Assembly: GCA_019009955.1 (NCBI GenBank)
Contig: CM032233.1
Coordinates: 81,847,001 to 81,911,000 of the forward strand
Source: Riptortus pedestris
Taxonomy: Eukaryota > Arthropoda > Insecta > Hemiptera > Alydidae
Direction of reading: 5' to 3'
DNA length: 64,000 nucleotides
Position 1 is the stretch's first letter; the number at the start of each line of letters is the position of its first letter. Made by a program: the position numbers and the translations under genes. The notes beneath the pieces were generated by a model that ran no database searches, was not told the DNA's origin, and saw only the letters and a program-made list of their open reading frames with translations. This document shows positions 34,966 to 46,160 of this stretch, in pieces.

Positions 34966-35709
34966 AGCAGATTTCCCTTAAGAGAAATCAGCTATTGAGG
35001 TCGTACTCATGACGCGATTTTCAAAACATTCCTTCAAATGTCCATCAATCCTATCCAGGTGATCACGAAAATGAGGTCCGTTCAAAATTATATATGTATA
35101 TTTGTCTGTTATACCGCTATAGCGGTCGTAATTTTTTTCTGATTGTTACTAAACTCAATATTTATTCGTTTTATGCAAAAAGAAAGATCAAGTTCGTTAA
35201 TGGCTGAAATAGGACAAGTGGGAGGGGAGAGTTAAGAGGGGGGATTTTCGAAAATTTTAAATATTTCCGTTACTGTACGTCGGATCGAAAAAATTTATAG
35301 GGCCAATCTTATTGCAAATTAAATTTTCTATAAATATTGTTATATACATTTATTCTCTAAAATTTTAGTTATTAAAATATAAATTATTCTGCTTTATTAT
35401 AAATTGCAGGACTACATATAGTAAATAGTTTGCAATAAAGTTATATTCAGATATATATCAGTAATGGTTTTTTCTTTCCGGTGAAGAATATGTCTATCTG
35501 TCTGTTCAGCTCTGAATGGTTGGCAGACCTGGAATGGTTGTTTACAATTCAGAAGCCGTTTCCGTTGGGATCTTATTAAAATTAGCTGAAAGATTTCTCA
35601 TTACCGTTTGTATTTACTCACGATGGTGTGTTACCAGTATGCAGATTTCTCTATTGTAAAATTTCACGTGGGAAATCTTCTTAGTTTACGCAGCCCCTGC
35701 GTGACGGAC
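34966..35709 (+). mobile_element. F1 repeat, complete
   Basis: AGCAGATTTCCCTTAAGAGA opens it. The core follows with almost no TA expansion (ATATATGTATATTTGTCTG), which shows the ancestral microsatellite position. The middle CCCCCACTCC block is deleted. It ends TTTCACGTGGGAAATCTTC, CGCAGCCCCTGCG, GACGGAC. A good reference copy for the F1 consensus. Confidence 0.9.
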
Positions 35710-35988
35710 GTTTCTGTAAAAAAGCATACTGAGGAACTATTCACATTCCATACTATTATTCAGTTATCAATTCTAAGGCTAATAATCATCTAAAGTGATC
35801 GTATATTTCAAAACATAAAAAAAAAAAAAAACTAGTCTAGATTTTGTACGATTTTTAACAATTTTCGAAACTGGAACCCATGAACAATCACTCAAAAATC
35901 ATCTGGTCCATAACCATAATTTTCACAAATAAAAAGCCAGTAAAAGATGTCATTAATTTATACCTTAGCCTGTTTTCTTTAGTTTTAT
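35710..35988. other. unique AT-rich spacer
   Basis: No feature seen beyond an A-run at 35816-35831. Confidence 0.4.
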
Positions 35989-35992
35989 TTAA

Positions 35993-36906
35993 CCTTTAAA
36001 CGACAAGGCTGTGTCATATGTGACACCTATGCTATAAGTTGTACACTCATGAGCTTGTAACAAACAGGACAAGACTGGTGTGCTTAATACCCTCCTATTC
36101 AATAGTCAACTACAGGTAAAGGTCATTGCACGCATTGTCCTCCACCATTTTTCGTACTTTTTGGGAGTTTTTGTGTCGGTAGGTGCCGTATTTGACACAG
36201 CCTTGTTGTTTAACTTCCCTTTTGTAAATTTTCTATGACACTGAATTCGCTATTTATCACTGAAGATGAGTTTAGAAATGAACTTTTAAGACAAATGGAA
36301 GAAAGTGATAGGAATTTATTAATAATAAAAAAAAATAGAAGAGGTATCTGCCTTTGCTATATATGCTAAAGAAGTACTAAAGAAGTATTTCCGGTGAACA
36401 CATAGTATACTATGGTTTCCCTGAATGTTTTGCCAATAACGAATCGTCAAGTGAAAAGTTTCATGTTTTTTTTGGTTGGTTTTTGCATTATTTTTTATTA
36501 ATTAACATTTGTTGTTAAAGGTTAATATTTGTATATCATTTTTTATACTTACGTATATTTTTGTATAATAGTAATAACCTACTAATATATGCTTCTTTGC
36601 TTATTTATTTCGTAAGTAACGGTATTATTATATAATAAATTACATAATATATTATTATACTATAAGTATATTTATTTAATATTTTAAGGTATCATTGGTG
36701 ACGAGGGGGGGGGGTGTGGGTACTCACAAGCATACGCACACACTAACACACTACTCTTCTTAACTTTTCTAAATGTTATTTTGAGACAAGAAGAGTTATT
36801 CTGAGCAGAATAAAATGGAAAACAGGATATGACAGGTAGGTTTCATGTACCCGTATGACACCTACTTGTCAAATTCGTCCTGGGTCACAGCCTTGTTGTT
36901 CAAAGG
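35993..36906. mobile_element. piggyBac-like non-autonomous element at TTAA sites
   Basis: TTAA lies directly outside both ends (35989-35992 and 36907-36910). The termini are inverted: CCTTTAAACGACAAGGCTGT on the left and the reverse of CCTTTGAACAACAAGGCTGT on the right, followed by inverted GTGTCATATGTGACACCTA-like blocks. TTAA targeting with CCY-type ends is the piggyBac signature. A further copy of the terminal motif (TTTGACACAGCCTTGTTGTT, then TTAA) sits internally at 36191-36213. Length is 914 bp. No transposase frame is recognised; a short frame at 36261-36330 is uninformative. Confidence 0.85.
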
Positions 36907-36910
36907 TTAA

Positions 36911-37227
36911 TTACTTAGACATTACTACAGTCTTAAAGGACTTGGATCTCGGCCATGACCATAATTGACAAGTAAGATGTGCCCTGCAGGCATTCTTCAA
37001 TTACGAATACCCAACCTCTGGATATTAAGTCACCTTCCCTGAGTGCACCATTTCTTCCTGATGTACAGCTCCTTACGGGGTGGTCTTATGGCTTCCATTT
37101 CTTCAACGCGCTTTGGACCTAATTACAGTTTTATATATCATGAGATACGTTGTTCAGTGAACTATCTACAGGGCGTAGAAACATCCGGTCCCGGCAACTA
37201 TACTAGCACTAATGACAACTTGTATGT
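36911..37227. other. unique DNA, possible upstream part of a LINE relic
   Basis: The open frame at 37043-37312 has no clear motif, but its downstream part overlaps reverse transcriptase-like sequence. Confidence 0.4.
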
Positions 37228-37416
37228 CAATGCCTTTAGTTCGCAGAGTTATGATGTAGTAATTACGACAAGATACAGCAACAGCATTGGCATGGGCTGG
37301 AGAAGAAATTAAACGACGTAGGGCATAAAATAAATACGGATAAGACGAAGAATATGAGATCGTCTAGGGGGGCCAGAGTGACAATGAATCCAGTATTTTC
37401 GGAAGAGTACAATATC
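37228..37416 (+). pseudogene. RTE-like LINE reverse transcriptase fragment
   Basis: One frame reads SYDVVITT, a damaged 'YADDVVI' box. The next frame reads LEKKLNDVGHKINTDKTKNM, RSSRGARVTMNPVFSEEYNI. The catalytic-box remnant followed about 30 residues later by 'GxKINTDKTKxM' is the palm C to D region of LINE reverse transcriptases. The double Asp is not intact and a frameshift separates the two parts. The clade is uncertain. Confidence 0.6.
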
Positions 37417-39944
37417 GTCTATTTCTATATCATTTGCGTATGGGTTCTTATTTTACGGAATGGTAACACAAAGAAGTACATTGGAGTTTCTTTAGTTTTT
37501 CAATAAACTAATTCAATACATGATAACAAAATTCCTCAGAAGAAAGAGGAGCCAAAAAATAGAAAGAGTGGCAATGGATAGGGGAAAGAATTTATGGGAG
37601 TCAAATAGGTAAATAAAAAAAGTAATATTGGCCATCTGAGTGCTGGAGACCTGGCTCGCTCAATTAGAGTTCACTACAAGGGCTCCGGCCATTTTTTTAA
37701 TCAACAATGATGTCGGGGATCGGTGGCCGTTTGGCACCCACTCAAATTGCTCCCCTCCCTCAACCTCTCTTCACATTTACATTTGATACCTAAGCCTCTA
37801 CTCCTTCCATGGCTGTTAAATAAGTTTTCTTTCCTCTCATTGTAATTTAAATTTATTGATTCAGTAAAGCCCTTAGAAGATGTATTTATAAATAGCTTAC
37901 ACTGTCCCAGATAGGGAGGAGGTTTAACTAGTCCTTGCCAAAAATCTGATAAACTAATCTTCAACCGACAACAGACTTATTTATGCGACCTAAAACTAAA
38001 CAGGAAATTAAACTTCTAACATTACTGACAAATAAAGGAAACAACACTACTTTAACCGAAAATAAAATCTCTTAATTCATACATTAAATCGATAGTTCTT
38101 ATCATTTGTCTGGAAGAATGAATATTGCCTATTAGTGACTTTAATTGAATCGCAAAAAAACTAATTTTCTTAAGATAAATACATGAAAGGGCACAAAAAC
38201 ACTCCTTAAGCCATTTATAATGAAAAGGAAATATTATTGAACACTACGTATCCATTTCTAATCACCAAACCCACACACGGCCAATGATGATGTCTTGATG
38301 TTGAAATCAGCTATAATTCTTATTTATAATGAAAAACGAACCATGAGCACCTAATATAACATAAATATGAGTACCTCTTTATTTATTACATTGTATAAAA
38401 CAATTTTTATTTTGTTAATTTGCATTTCTTTTAAGAATCATTGAAAAATTATGTTTGTATTCTTGTTGTTTCATACATGAATACTATATAGAATAGAATA
38501 TATATATTTATTTGTTAAAGATTTACATCTTGTACAAATTAAATAAACAAATAACAATTCTGCCTTTTCAAATAAATAATTGTATCCAAGTTCTTGAGTT
38601 CAACAATAATTTGACGGAAAAAAAAGCAATATAGTGTAAATAGTAAAATATAGTACATAAAAGATAACTAAAAGCATTTTATAAAGCCTTTACCGTCTTA
38701 ATATAGCATTTAACAGGAGTGTGGTCCATCAGCACTTATAGATTCCAGAGTATTGCATGCTGACGTGATGAAGCAGTAAACCTTGTGTAGTTTTTCGAGG
38801 CTATCGATACTAAGTATCTCTTCGATTTTATGCACATCACTGACTGCTGAGGAAAGTGTCTGTAGATATTTACATGAATACTACATAAGCTACTCTAAAT
38901 TTTGGAATATTTATAGGAACGTAATGTTTCCTAAAGGAATTTTCGAAATCAGAGAAACCCCAACTCCCTCACTCTGCACACACTCTAGTATTATGGCTAA
39001 TTTCAGTGCACGGATTGAGATCGTCGGTTTACAATTTAAATACCTTTTAATTTTCATTACAACCGTTCATCGAGTTTGTGATTTGGTTCATTTTACGTAA
39101 GGCACCATTTTAAAATTCTCATATTTACTCTAACTATATAGTCTTCATAAGCATCGAGACCCGATTGATTGGAGCACCACTATTGTTTAGAAAACATAAA
39201 AGTCTACTTAAATCAGATTACGATAAGCAGAAACTTTCGTCCCGTGAGTCTTAATTAAATATCTAATTTAATTAAAACATCCAGCCCGAAAAGAAAACCG
39301 ATGGAGGCTGGACAAGAAAAGCCCAGCCCGGATTGAAGGAGGGCGCTGACTTCTTTAAGTGTGAAATAAAAATCAAATAAGCCTTGAGATTTAATTTGAG
39401 TTGGGACTGATCCCTCGTTCCTTTTTCTCTCGAGTTATTGTGTTTCATACAAAGCGGCCGATCCCATTCAACGGTCCTCATTCCAATGAGGAAGAAGGGG
39501 AGAAGAGGGGCGTTCAATTTGCTATCTTATTTACACCCAAAAACAGTGGAACGTCTTCTTCCATAGAACCCAGCCCCTGCCACCCTCTAGACATTTTTCG
39601 CTTTTTACAGCCACATCCCCTTTATAAAATTCTTAATTCACCTCCAATCCGCCCCTTTATAAATCCTAATTGATTCGTTCACCCTCTGCATTGAAGCGAA
39701 TTGACGGTCATGAAAAAGTGTATGCCTAAGTTATACTTCGAAATATGACGAATTATCAATACCAAATGTTCTTCCACGTTCCAACTAAATAATGGAAAGA
39801 GCTCCCAAGTGGAAGGTTTTGAGGAACATATTTTCAATTCACTGTTATTCAGGTAAATGAGTTATTCAGATTGTTCTGACCATCCAACCAACTCAAAGAC
39901 GAATATGAGTGCGTTCAAATAGAATGGAATGTTTTATGGGTGAC
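37417..39944. other. unique DNA, no supported gene
   Basis: 2.5 kb without recognisable elements. The open frames at 37701-37964 (minus), 38783-39100 (plus), 39272-39517 (minus) and 39401-39673 (plus) are unrecognised, lack motifs and overlap each other, so none is called. 39270-39680 is less AT-rich. Confidence 0.5.
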
Positions 39945-40350
39945 AGATATTTAATCGTTTTATGTATTGATAAAGATCAAATTCATCAATGGCTTAAATC
40001 AGACTGGTCAATATGGGGGTTTAGAAAAGGAGTAAATTCAAAATCTTATGTATCTCAACTCCATTAATAATTGTCACATCAAAAAATGATATATTAGTAA
40101 ATTTATTAATAATAATATTCAACAATTTTTGATCCATGCATGTTTCCCTAAACCAAATATTGATAGAGTTATTTATGTTTTCAGCCTTCTGTTTTTATTT
40201 TAATCTATTAGACTAACAACAAATTACGGCTTACTTAAATTTTGGTTCTTACATAGGTAGTAATAGAGAATTGAACATATATGTCATGATCTAGGAGTCA
40301 TTTGAGCACGTGGAAAATGTATTAGTTTACATAACTACTGCGTGAGAGAC
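39945..40350 (+). mobile_element. F1-related repeat, highly degenerate
   Basis: TTTAATCGTTTTATGTATTG, AAAGATCAAATTCATCAATG, TAAATCAGACTGGTCAATAT, then GCACGTGGAAAATGTATTAG and ACTGCGTGAGAGAC follow F1 order. The end (TGCGTGAGAGAC) is a decayed TGCGTGACGGAC. Confidence 0.5.
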
Positions 40351-40387
40351 TTTTCTAATGAGTTCTTTATGAGAACTTATAGTGTTT

Positions 40388-40530
40388 GCCTTTTTAGTAG
40401 CTATTGAGATTGAACTTATGGCACAACTTTTGAAAAACGTAAAATGTTTGCTTAATTAATCGATGGCGGAAGATCAACAAATAAATATGAAAACTTCAAA
40501 TGATTATTCAAATCATTTTTATTTCTCAAC
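40388..40530 (+). repeat. F1-like left-end trace plus segment shared with 6911-6966
   Basis: GTAGCTATTGAGATTGAACT resembles the F1 left block. ATCGATGGCGGAAGATCAAC and ACTTCAAATGATTATTC match 6911-6966. Confidence 0.5.
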
Positions 40531-40975
40531 TAATTTCGCGTCCATATGACGCCTTATCAGGAGACGTTTTACTTTACAAAGGAACTAAACTAATAGCTAC
40601 ATCTTTCTCTATGACCTTAAATTTTGGTCCTAAATCGTTACTTACATTAATAACTATTTATTTGGGTTTTCATATAAAAAATAAACTAAAATAAATATAA
40701 AATTTATACAACAAACCATTATCTTACTCAAGTAATGTGTTGAGGCTCAAAACAACTCCTTATATAAACTGGGGCTCCCTAACCCCAACATTGTCCCAAG
40801 GGGACATTATTAATAATGGTACAAGCACCCTGAGAAGGAGTTCAGCCTATCTTATTGCCAAAAAAACACGAATAATAATATAATACATCAGAAAAAGAAG
40901 CTTAAAGAGTAACAAGTGCCACCACACGTATTGGGCCTTGGAAAACATTCGTCAAGAGGATTTTCTCTTCCAGCC
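40531..40975. other. unique AT-rich DNA
   Basis: No gene seen. Confidence 0.4.
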
Positions 40976-41615
40976 TCAGCCAGTGCCTTGTCTTCCACCC
41001 AGTTGTCCATTCTTCACTTCAAACACGACCCAGACTGTCCAGGAACCACGAAGAACCAGGATGCTGATCCACTGCATTGCTGTACTGCTCATGCCCAAAT
41101 CCTGCAATCCGTCGGCACTCTTCTTACACCAGACACCTTTGTAAGACAAGGTCACTGGGAGAACCCGGACCATGCCTGGCTCAACCTTGGCGAGCTGGAC
41201 AACCGCCCTCTTCAGCTCCAACCTGTCGTATATCTCTTTTTTTGAAAGATATCCTCCAATGGTCTTGCTGCAATAACGATATGGATATCACTAATTGCCA
41301 CACTTGTCTTCCACTTCACAACCAATTCTGGCCGAAAAGACCCAATAGAGGTGACGAATAAAATCTCGTACCAGATTCTCTATCCTCGCATTATAAAGCC
41401 CTACCTTACAAAGCGACCCACTTCATTATGCCTCCGGATTCGAAGTCTCTCCGTAGCAATACAGTTTCCTAAAACATGAGCAGCCGTTTCCAACGGTCCA
41501 CAGCCAGATCGGCACATGGCAGTCCTAATCCCATCCGCCTACCATGAGATGTCCTCACCCGGATAAGAATAGCCCCTCCTATAATCTTCGTAAAAGCGAC
41601 AAAATGCCTTCCAGT
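40976..41615 (-). pseudogene. R2-like retrotransposon C-terminal fragment (zinc knuckle and endonuclease)
   Basis: Minus-strand frames give, in order, GRHFVAFTKIIGGAILIRVR and TSHGRRMG, then CRSGCGPLETAAHVLGNC (a C-x3-C-x7-H-x4-C knuckle) and RIRRHNEVGRF. Next come FRPELVVKWKTSVAISDIHI and the last open part, ELKRAVVQLAKVEPGMVRVL, PVTLSYKGVW. 'RHN', then P-E/D with an Asp 12 residues later, is the restriction-like endonuclease pattern of R2-clade elements; here the first Asp is Glu. Frame changes and two stops make it dead. It is less AT-rich than its surroundings, suggesting a different origin or younger age. It is only a 3' remnant. Confidence 0.85.
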
Positions 41616-41984
41616 CAAATCCTCTCCTCTGGAACCTTACCACATTCACTCATGTCCTTGCAGTCTACACTCGCATACAATTCATTCATGCAAAGCTCAC
41701 GTACACTTACAATACTATACGGAAGCACCAATTAAAAAGAAAATGTAAAGAACAAATTGTGTTTAGAATCACAATTTCGGTCCTAAATCGTTATTTACAT
41801 TCATGAATTTTGAAATTTTGACTTCCGCCTTCAGGGTGCCAGACTTTATTTGTGTTCCATGGAAATGTCTGAATAAATACGAGAAATTCTTAGTATATAT
41901 ATCAAGGAATTGAATATTGTTAATTTGAGCGATATGACACTTTAATCCTTATAATTTGATACTTTAGACCTCATACATCCTTCT
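41616..41984. other. AT-rich DNA, possible further LINE remnant
   Basis: 41616-41735 may extend the R2-like fragment but no motif is clear. The rest shows nothing. Confidence 0.4.
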
Positions 41985-42870
41985 GTCGTATAATTATTAT
42001 TTATTTGAGATGCCGCTAAAATGGCGATTCATCTTTTAACGTGTTTGAATATAATTTTACAAAATTAAATAAATATTAAAATATTTACAAAGCTAAATGT
42101 TACAAATGTACAAAATAAATAGAATCATGCCGCTACAATGGCGATTCATCTTTTAACATGTTGCAATATAATTTTACAATATTAAAATTTTTACACAGCT
42201 AAATTTTACAAATGTATAAAATGAATAGAATGGACAAAACTAAGTATAAATTGTTAGTATATTTACAACATGAGGAAAAAACAAAATAAAAAAACTAAAA
42301 GAAAACTATAAATAGTTAAGCTGGAAGGAGGCAAAACTTATATTTCATGTATAGTGTTTGCTATATATAACATTCATAATGGTAAATAATAGCTTCTATA
42401 TTTCATCAAATACTCCATTATTTCTTAAATACTTAAAAACACCATCTTTAAATTGGCTACTGTTGGCCAGTAGTTCGCTTACATTTGTGGGCCATGGGTA
42501 CGTTTTTACTTGCGTGCAGTCAGTTAGTATGTCAGTCAGTGTTCTGTTGCAGTAGCGACATATAGATTCATCTTCCCTGCTCATTAGATATGAATGTGTA
42601 AGGCTAGTGGGTCGTGTAAGTAGGCTTGTAACTACAATTTCTGTGTCTGTTATTTGAAATCCAGTTGAGCGAGTTTGATTCGATTTCTCTAAGTTTACTG
42701 TCAGTGTTATACCATAAATTATTCCAGTCATTAATTACGAGTTTTCTTATTTGAGAGAAAGCTTCTTAGTGAGGTATGTCCAAAAAATTGATTTATTCAA
42801 GTTCAGTTGATTGTTTGGCTGCTTTGTCTACTATATTACTTTGAGATTCTGTCGTGTTAGAACAGAATGC
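41985..42870 (-). mobile_element. RNase H-bearing LINE, 3' part with duplicated 3' end
   Basis: On the minus strand the coding relic (42870-42396) is followed by about 400 bp of AT-rich 3' sequence ending GCGGCATCTCAAATAAATAA. The 3' region is tandemly duplicated: AAGATGAATCGCCATT..TAGCGGCAT with upstream AATTTTGTAAAATTATATT occurs at about 42008-42120 and again at 42128-42235. Short AAATAA tails are usual for this LINE group. Confidence 0.8.
42396..42870 (-). pseudogene. LINE ORF2 C-terminus: RNase H tail and Cys-His motif
   Basis: Minus-strand reading gives NIVDKAAKQSTELE, INFLDIPH, EAFSQIRKLVINDWNNLWYN and TDSKLREIE in one frame. A second frame has EIVVTSLLTRPTSLTHSYLM and SREDESICRYCNRTLTDILT, then DC and a C-terminus FKYLRNNGVFDEI. 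'RLTHSYL', CxxC..H/D-IL-DC and the 'LKxxGLFxxI' ending are typical of LINEs whose ORF2 ends in RNase H (family knowledge). The expected His in 'LTVxHILxDC' is lost (LTDILTDC). At least one frameshift near 42700. The 111-residue open frame is real LINE coding sequence rather than a chance ORF. Confidence 0.85.
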
Positions 42871-44028
42871 CTGACAACATCTTACCATATGTTTCCTCCG
42901 GATGTAGCATCTGATAATACGATCGTTTTATTTCGACGGGAAGCTAGGTTTATTTGATCCCACAAATGATAATAAATTTGCCAATATTCGTCCAATAGGC
43001 ATTCTACGTTTCATGCTAAAAACTAAATATGACTAATGTGAAGGCAATAAATGGGTTATTTAGTACTTCCCTTATACAGTATTTATATTTCAACGGGAAA
43101 CCATTATTATATTAATTAGTTTCGGTAAAATAGTTATTCTAATCATAAATTTGTCTAAATGTTTATATCTCGAGTAAAGCAAATGAATGGCAGCACTTTT
43201 TCTGTTCATGTTACAGGGAAGTTGTGTTATTGGTAAATATGACGAGATGATTTTCTGTATCCAATGTTAATATTTTCACAGAAGACCATTCCTATTTCAA
43301 CCCGTTACGACGGGTAACATAGTTATTTGAGTCGTAGAAAAGGAATGACCCCCTAAATAGATGGTATGTTGGCCATTTCAAATGAAGTCTAAGTAGAAAA
43401 AAGTGTTTTATTGGTGAACCTTGCCATACAAATTTGATGAATACTTAAATATTGGGCCTAAGTAAGCTACGAGAGGAATATTAAATTTATTTATTTTTTC
43501 CTAAGATAAATATAGTGTCTGTTAAAAATAAATTGACTACCTTTCAATGCTGTTTTTATATTTTTGGTGAAAAAAAATCCTTCACTTATTATTATCTATT
43601 GGCATTTTGCTGCATCAGACGATTAGAGTGTTGATTAACCTTCCACATGAAATCATATGCTACAAGTGATATCGCTCTAAGAGAAGGAGAAAACATGATA
43701 AAGAAGGGAGGAACAATAGTCTAAAAGGCGTGGGAACTTTTGAAGGTAGGAATGAATGAGGTATATGTAGGTTGACACGCATGGATTAGGATGGGATCGA
43801 GTTAGCAGTTGATTCGAGACCCAAGGGGCCACAACAACATGTCTACCCAACCTCTCCTACACAATATCTTCACTACAAAAAAATGTTTCTTATCTCTCTC
43901 TCTCACATGCTCTCTCAAGAATAACTAACTATAATACAAAGACTCTAACAATCATGGGATGAAGTGAGTTAATAGTATGTTAGCCACTATTGCTCATAAA
44001 CACTAATAGTTTAAAATGTGGAATTTCT

Positions 44029-44035
<7 letters not shown>
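42871..44035. other. unique AT-rich DNA, no gene
   Basis: 42871-42960 may still be LINE-derived. The remainder shows nothing recognisable. Confidence 0.45.
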
Positions 44036-44408
<373 letters not shown>

Positions 44409-44440
44409 GTGTGGATGTTTTCGACCAGGTTATATATATA

Positions 44441-44593
44441 TATAGATGTTATTGTTTCTTGGAGCTTTGCTCAATGTTGGTGGAAGAAAATATTTGTTTA
44501 TGCCAATATTTCGAGAACACATATTTTCTCTTCTTCAGGGCTGTAAAAATAAAGGTACTACTTAATATATATTGCACATTGTTATTAAACTGA
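44441..44593 (-). repeat. F3 repeat, left arm of an inverted pair
   Basis: In reverse it matches 44629-44785 closely (TTTATGCCAATATTTCGAGA, TCTTCTTCAGGGCTGTAAAA, TGCACATTGTTATTAAACT). The two arms are separated by about 36 bp, so the locus is a near-perfect palindrome with (TA)n outside both arms. Confidence 0.9.
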
Positions 44594-44628
44594 TAAGTAG
44601 AAATGACATAAACACCATTTTTTACACA

Positions 44629-44785
44629 CTAGTTTAATAACAATGTGCAATATATATTAAGTAGTACCTGTATTTTTACAGTCCTGAAGAAGAGAAAATA
44701 AGTGTTCTCGAAATATTGGCATAAACAAATATTTTGGTTTTCACCATCATTGACCAAAACTCAAAAAAACAATAACAACACCATA
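44629..44785 (+). repeat. F3 repeat, right arm of an inverted pair
   Basis: AGTTTAATAACAATGTGCAA, TAAGTAGTACCTGTATTTTT, ACAGTCCTGAAGAAGAG, GTTCTCGAAATATTGGCATA, TTGACCAAAACTC and AACAACACCATATATA. The CCTGAAGA..CGAAATATTG pattern is common at retroelement 3' ends in many animals (family impression, not searched). Confidence 0.9.
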
Positions 44786-44787
44786 TA

Positions 44788-44834
<47 letters not shown>
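44786..44834. repeat. (TA)n between F3 and F2
   Basis: TA run with one GTAT interruption. Confidence 0.95.
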
Positions 44835-44836
<2 letters not shown>

Positions 44837-45262
44837 GTAACCTCTCCCTGTACATTGATTTTTTTCTCGAAATTTCACGATGCTTTTTCATTTCACATGT
44901 CATCAACACGATATCTGCAATTTGTGACTTTGGTGTCTCTTTATTTGTTTATTTCCTTTTAACGCTTCAACTGCTGAACCGAATTTTATGAAACTTGATA
45001 TGCATATTACTACTAACCCAACTTAGACTATAGGCTATACTAATATTCTGTAAGGCTAATAGGAGTGGGGGTTATAAGGAAGGCCTGAAGTAAAAAATCG
45101 CGCTATTTCGTATTCTATTGTTTTTCGGCAACCGTGCCCATAGCAAAAGTTGCTTATTCTGTTATTTGGAGTAACTTTTATTATATACACTGTTGTCGTA
45201 TACAGAAGTGTAAATGCGATGTACGCTAGAAACTATAGCAGAAGTCAACAATTTTACTAGAT
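44835..45262 (+). mobile_element. F2 Helitron-like element, 3'-truncated
   Basis: TTGTAACCTCTCCCTGTACA, ATTTCACGATGCTTTTTCAT, a CTGAACCGAATTTTATGAAA block, GGAGTGGGGGTTATAAGG and ATGCGATGTACGCTAGAAAC, ending at GTCAACAATTTTA. Only one module and no CTAG end. Confidence 0.8.
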
Positions 45263-45823
45263 CTCATCTCACCTTAAGAATAAGATCATTAAACTTGCTA
45301 TTCAAAGCCTAAATGCTAAATGTTGTTTTAATTTTGTTTCTATTAAAAAACATGCAAATATGATTAGCATGATATAGAGACATCAGCAATTGAGGTTGAA
45401 CTCAAGACGCAAAATATTCTAGAAATCTCCATCGATCCTAATACATAAAAAATAAGCGCAATAAAATTCCGGTTCATTGAAATTTATGTATGTTTGTATT
45501 TTCCTTTTTATATACTACAGTAAACCCCAACTTCTATTCATCACATTTTCACTAAGAACAAATGAGTCACTATATAACTCATGTCCAAGTTAAATTTCAA
45601 TTTCTATTTACACAGGTTTCTTAGTACGGTAGAAAAAGGGAATAGATGGTATGATGAGATCACCAACATGTCATCCCAGCTGGTGGGAAAACGACTTGAT
45701 TTGCGCAGCCGAGATGACTTTTCAGATGTACACTGTGTGATTTTGATGGTCATTTGAAGTTATTTTTTAAAAATGGCATTTATGATTGTCACCTTAATAG
45801 ATGATTTCTCATAAGGGTAATCT
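45263..45823 (+). mobile_element. F1-related fragments in both orientations
   Basis: A plus-strand left block (CATCAGCAATTGAGGTTGAA, CTCCATCGATCCTAATAC) at about 45380-45470 is followed by degraded right-end sequence (TTGCGCAGCCGAGATGAC at 45701-45720). An opposite-strand left end (GATGGTCATTTGAAG..CACCTTAATAGATGATTTCT) lies at 45738-45823. Confidence 0.55.
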
Positions 45824-45835
45824 TGTGACTTCATA

Positions 45836-46160
45836 AACTGGGTAAAACCCGATTCAGGAAATATTTGAAACGAACAAGCTGACACGTTAGCAAAGGAAGC
45901 AGCTCAAGATACAAAAATAAACCCAGAATACAAACATTATAAAAGACTTACGTACCGACACAATACATAAGTGGAACAGAGAATGGACGACATGTAACAA
46001 ATCTTACAGCTTACATCAATACATACCAAATATAACTCACAACAACTACAACACAATTAAGAGTCACCATCACAAATGCACACAATTTCTAACGGAACAT
46101 GGTCAGGCAGAACATTATTTAACAAGATTTAAAATTCAAGACAATGACAAATGTACTTAA
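45836..46160 (+). pseudogene. I-type LINE RNase H fragment
   Basis: One frame reads NWVKPDSGNI-stop-NEQADT, then LAKEAAQDTKINPEYKHYKR. A second frame, from 45957, reads DTIHKWNREWTTCNKSYSLH, HHHKCTQFLTEHGQAEHYLT and RFKIQDNDKCT. 'WVK-HSG-GNEQAD-LAKEAA' is the RNase H catalytic C-terminal region (the Asp of QAD is present). 'FLTEHG-YL-RFKI-D-KC' is the following linker leading to the Cys-His motif. It has an internal stop, a frameshift and a premature end. It matches the layout of the minus-strand fragment at 33030-33960, but the two do not look like recent duplicates. Confidence 0.85.

Noticed and set aside
37701..37964. 87-residue minus-strand frame in unique DNA
   Set aside because: Starts with a plausible protein-like composition, but I recognise no domain, splice context or neighbour to support it.
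43795..43840. tRNA-like GATTCGAGACC T-arm
   Set aside because: No acceptor, D or anticodon arms fit around it.
44629..44785. Complete hammerhead ribozyme
   Set aside because: The CUGANGA-stem-GAAA order is present, but no pairing of stems I and III leaves a valid UH cleavage site, so it is not annotated as a ribozyme.
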